Assembly (NCBI GenBank): GCA_016708435.1
Contig: JADJFV010000031.1
Coordinates: 195,001 to 247,191, forward strand
Source of the DNA: Leptospiraceae bacterium
GTDB taxonomy: Bacteria; Spirochaetota; Leptospiria; Leptospirales; Leptospiraceae
Reading direction: 5' to 3'
DNA: 52,191 bases
Shown here: piece after piece, positions 49,011 to 52,191 of the stretch
Position numbering within the stretch: position 1 is the first letter of the stretch
Layout: each line of letters opens with the position of its first letter
Made by a program: the position numbers and the translations under genes
The notes under the pieces: generated by a model
The model's database searches: none
Told to the model about the DNA's origin: nothing
Seen by the model: the letters and a program-made list of their open reading frames with translations, nothing else

Positions 49011-52000
49011 TCAGAGTCCACCCAAATTCGTAATCGAAATCGTATAGTCAGGAGGATCAACAGCATAGTTTGGATCACCACTCATTGCTTAAGTGCTCAA
49101 TCATTGTCCGAATTCGAAGCAGTGAGAGATGGTATCGTTGCGGTAAATGATGCGTTACCGGTCATCGCGCCAAAATTGATGTTATAAGAAACAGATCCAT
49201 CTATGACAAAATCGTTTATTCCTGTTATAGTTACAATCTGCTGTGTATTCCAATTCGCATTCGTAAAACTTAGGCTATTGGAGATACTGTGCCTCTAGCA
49301 GTATTCGGAGCTTGATACAGTAATCGATACCGTTGTCGTCGGTCTTGCTCTGAGGTTAACAGCAAAATACCGCATACCTCCGGATTCTGTTGTTATAAGT
49401 TCCTGCGACTGTTCGCCCGTAGCATTAACAGCAGAGCATGTTCCTAGGGTCGGTCCCGTGCAAGGCACTAGATCATAAAGCAAGAAGCGATTCGTCGCAT
49501 TTTGCGTGTCCGTTAGAGTATTGTAAATTCCTCCATTGGCAAAACCGGTTGTTGTTTCCGTCGAAGTTGCGGTAGCCGTGACCACATAATTCGTATCAGC
49601 CGCAGGACTTGATCCATACCCGTGACGGTAAGAGTTTGCGGGGTAAGATAATTTGCCGGAGTAAACGTTAGCGTAGCCGGGGCAAATGTGGCATATCCGC
49701 AGGTTGCTGCAAAAGATAGAACAACATTTGTCATTGGTCGGCTAGTAAGACTATATTGAAGAGTAGCCGCAGCTCCCGTCCTAGACGTAATCAACCTTCC
49801 AGACAGCAAAGGATTCTGACTCGCCCTCAATATCCGCGGGCATCATTGTCCGTAACGATAACAGAAGGTTGTGTAAAATCTGTCGGATAACAAGTCCGTT
49901 AAAGAAAGCATCCCCACTGGTAGTAGAAGTGATTCTTGCAGGACAGGATACATCTCCATCATCAACAAAATCATCGACTTTAGAAATTGTAATTTGAGTT
50001 GCCGTTTGCAATCTGATTCAATTTCCCGGTGTTATTGTTAAAGCGGGGCTTATGGTAAATTGAGTCGTATTTCCAACCGACGCTGGTAATGTGCATGGAT
50101 AAGTAGCACTTATTCCAAAATTTATAGTAACATTTGCAGTTGGAGCTTGTTTAAGTAATACAAAGAACAAAGCCTGAGTTGTTCCTGCTTCCGAAATAGT
50201 CGTTGTATTTCCAGCGAGAACAAGTTTTTTTCCGGCGCCAATATGGTAATTTGTAATGGATTGGGTCGCGCTAGTTCCTGTATAATTATTGTAGGTTAAT
50301 GCGGTGTAACCGGTTGGTGGAAGGGTTCCAGTCTCTGCGGCAGAGGCAGTTAATGTAAAATTGGCGCTTCCAGTCCCTGCACCTAATTCCTCTAACGCGA
50401 AAACATCTGTCGTTGACCAATTCGCACTGGTAAAGGTAAAACTTCTTGCGTCTAATTGGGTCACATTGTCCGGCAAGAATCTTTCCTTCCTGAGGGGAAG
50501 CAGTCGGTACACTTACAGTCACGGTAACTGTATTTCCTGGAAATGGCATTGAACCTAAATTCATATTGTATTCAGTAAAGCCTCCCACACTTGAGGTTAC
50601 AGTCGAATAGTTAGTCGTCAGAGTGAGGTTAATTGCTCTTGTATCATTATCTATTACCCGCACAGTAACATCAGCCGGATTCTGACCACCATAGTCGCTC
50701 TGACAACGATAGCATCTAGAACTAATGTAAAATCCAGCGTATTCTCGTCATAGCTATCATTTACGGGGGTAACTGTTATCGTCTGAGGCGAATTCCAAGT
50801 CCCGACACCAAATGTAAGCGATGAAGGGCTAATTGTGTATTGGGCTGTGTTATTGTTTATCAAATTAAGAGTCACAGCTTGTGATGCGCAATTTACTAAC
50901 ATAGCAGGCGTACTACATGGGTCAGAATTTAATACAACTGTAAACGTTCCAGCAGCAGCTCCTTCCGTGATAGGAAAAGGATTGGCAGCCGAGATAGTGA
51001 ACCCAATAGTATCATTGTCAATATTCGTCAGAGTCAACTCACCCAACCCGCTAGTATAAGCAGCGTTTGCGGATACCGGTCGTAAGCCAACATATTCAAC
51101 TGCTCGGTTGCAGTCGGAAAAGTAATCTTCAAAAGGAATATTTCATCATCAAATCCATCTGTGACACTTCTAATTGTGATTGTCTGAGGCACATTCCATC
51201 CACCGGTCGTTGTATTTGTTCAGCAACAGCCGCATTCGTTAGGGTGTAAAAGACCAACGTTCTATTTGTGATAGAACCGCCCTCCGTTTGGCAAAACAAT
51301 TCCTTCCGTTAAATCAGAGGATATGATATTGGATATAGTTACGTTCCCCTGCCGGAAGAGTAGCTAAAAAACGACTTGGGCGGTGATTGTCGATGATCCA
51401 TCCTCCGCAAAGCTAACTGCTGAAATAGATTGTAAAAGTAGGGTAGAACTCCACTATCCACATTGGTGACAGGGACATTTGGAGTCGGAGTAACTCCTGC
51501 GTTGGCGTATTTGCATCAGAGCTACTTCTAGATCCAAATTGAATTTGTCGGATTTGTGTTCCGTCTGACGTTCCATCGACGACTGCTCTGACTTCGAATG
51601 GTCTGTGGAACATTCTCATCCACCGTGTTAGTATCATTTACTCCGTCTGGAGTTTGCATCCGAATTTACGATCGCCTGACCGCCGGTAGGTGTGAACACT
51701 AACGTTCGATTTGTAATAGAAGTATTTCCACCACCAATGGTCGGACCTACGATTGCCTCATAAGCGTGTCGCTACTTATACCTGATCCAAGGGCAACATT
51801 TCCTGTTGGCTCTGGAGTTTAAAACTACAGTAATCGTTGACTCAAGTCCTACTCCACCCGGATCATTCTCATTTACCGTGATACCACCGGCGGGCTAATC
51901 GTAAAACCGGATACGTCATTATTCATTACCCGGACTGCAACATCACTTGGGTCAAGACCAGAATAATCAGTCGCTAATGATTGGCTCTAATACCGCGTAA

Positions 52001-52191
52001 AATCCAAATTTGGATTGTCGATAAAGTCATCTCACGGCAGTAACAGTAACCGTCTGTCCTATATTCCAAAGTTGTCGCCTGCAAAAGTCAAAGAGTTAGC
52101 TAATCAAGATTCAGATGTATTATTATTTGTTAGATCGATTGTAACAGAAGCCGGACTACATGTATCAGGGCTGTAGAAGGTGTATCACAGG
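49011..52191 (-). pseudogene. 3' part of a giant beta-strand-repeat surface protein, frame broken many times
   Basis: All the sequence from 49011 (stop of the C-terminus ...YTISITNLGGL) to the window edge reads, on the minus strand, as one repeat protein split over all three frames. Pieces repeat the pattern LTF.P.NW..PQTVTVTGVDD..DG (for example LTFTPANYLTPQTLTVTG, SSLTFGVGTWNSPQTITV, LSFTNANWNTQQIVTITG), an Ig/Calx-beta-like domain of about 100-110 residues. Open pieces include 49295-49585, 49513-49830, 49781-50011, 50018-50512, 50286-50663 and 50654-51046; beyond 51.1 kb breaks come every 40-100 bases. Either sequencing error at a low-quality contig end or a decayed adhesin-like gene. Confidence 0.8.

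Overview
The window looks like a chromosomal segment from a Leptospiraceae-type spirochaete. This is inferred from gene content, not from a marker gene. The DNA is AT-rich. It carries many lipoproteins with loose, spirochaete-style lipoboxes. Signalling genes are typical of that family: a 7TM-DISM/PP2C phosphatase, a class III cyclase whose tail ends in a PPGDTWDGVF-like motif, FecR-domain and fibronectin-like surface proteins, STAS proteins and an MCP. The restriction enzyme resembles the Treponema TdeIII family. The only RNA gene seen is a tRNA-Arg(CCU).

Layout. 0.2-1.7 kb: a stand-alone GHKL ATPase and a family 2 glycosyltransferase. 2.1-10.8 kb (minus): a tight operon with 4-base start/stop overlaps encoding a PilJ/receiver signalling protein, a VanW-like protein, a STAS protein, an AMMECR1 protein and a giant alpha-2-macroglobulin. 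10.9-17.2 kb: an MBL-fold lipoprotein, DUF445, a PP2C phosphatase, a NYN/OST-HTH nuclease-like protein and a lipoprotein. 17.2-24.4 kb: an accessory island made of a decayed gene, a roughly 1-kb repeat array, a four-gene restriction-modification operon (methylase, GNAT, Cys-rich PD-(D/E)XK-like protein, TdeIII-like endonuclease) and a YhcG-type nuclease, with further repeats between. 24.5-30.8 kb: adenylate cyclase, FecR/fibronectin-like protein and TIG-domain protein. 30.9-35.9 kb: a lipoprotein, an EVE protein and a cytochrome c maturation operon (ccmE with CxxxY, ccmF, ccmH, zinc ribbon). 35.9-40 kb: a CDF transporter, a TacA/TacT-like toxin-antitoxin pair, a flavin amine oxidase, a lipoprotein and a STAS protein. 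40.3-45 kb: an MCP, tRNA-Arg, two cyclic-nucleotide-binding proteins and a degenerate LytM protein. 45-49 kb: a palindrome array, a broken PIN gene, two hypothetical proteins and a catalase. 49.0 kb to the edge: the 3' part of a huge beta-strand-repeat surface protein whose reading frame is broken many times.

The most striking observation is a family of interspersed repeats (units reading ACCACCGATGGACACCGATGG, GAGAAATCTATCT and TTCGAAATGAC on one strand or the other). They fill several gaps, and in two unrelated genes (the macroglobulin and ccmH) they sit in frame, in the same reading frame and order, between the start codon and the signal peptide. The best candidate for an undescribed system is the four-gene restriction island: two genes between the methylase and the endonuclease are not standard parts, and one of them has its own nuclease-like signature plus a Cys/His-rich region.
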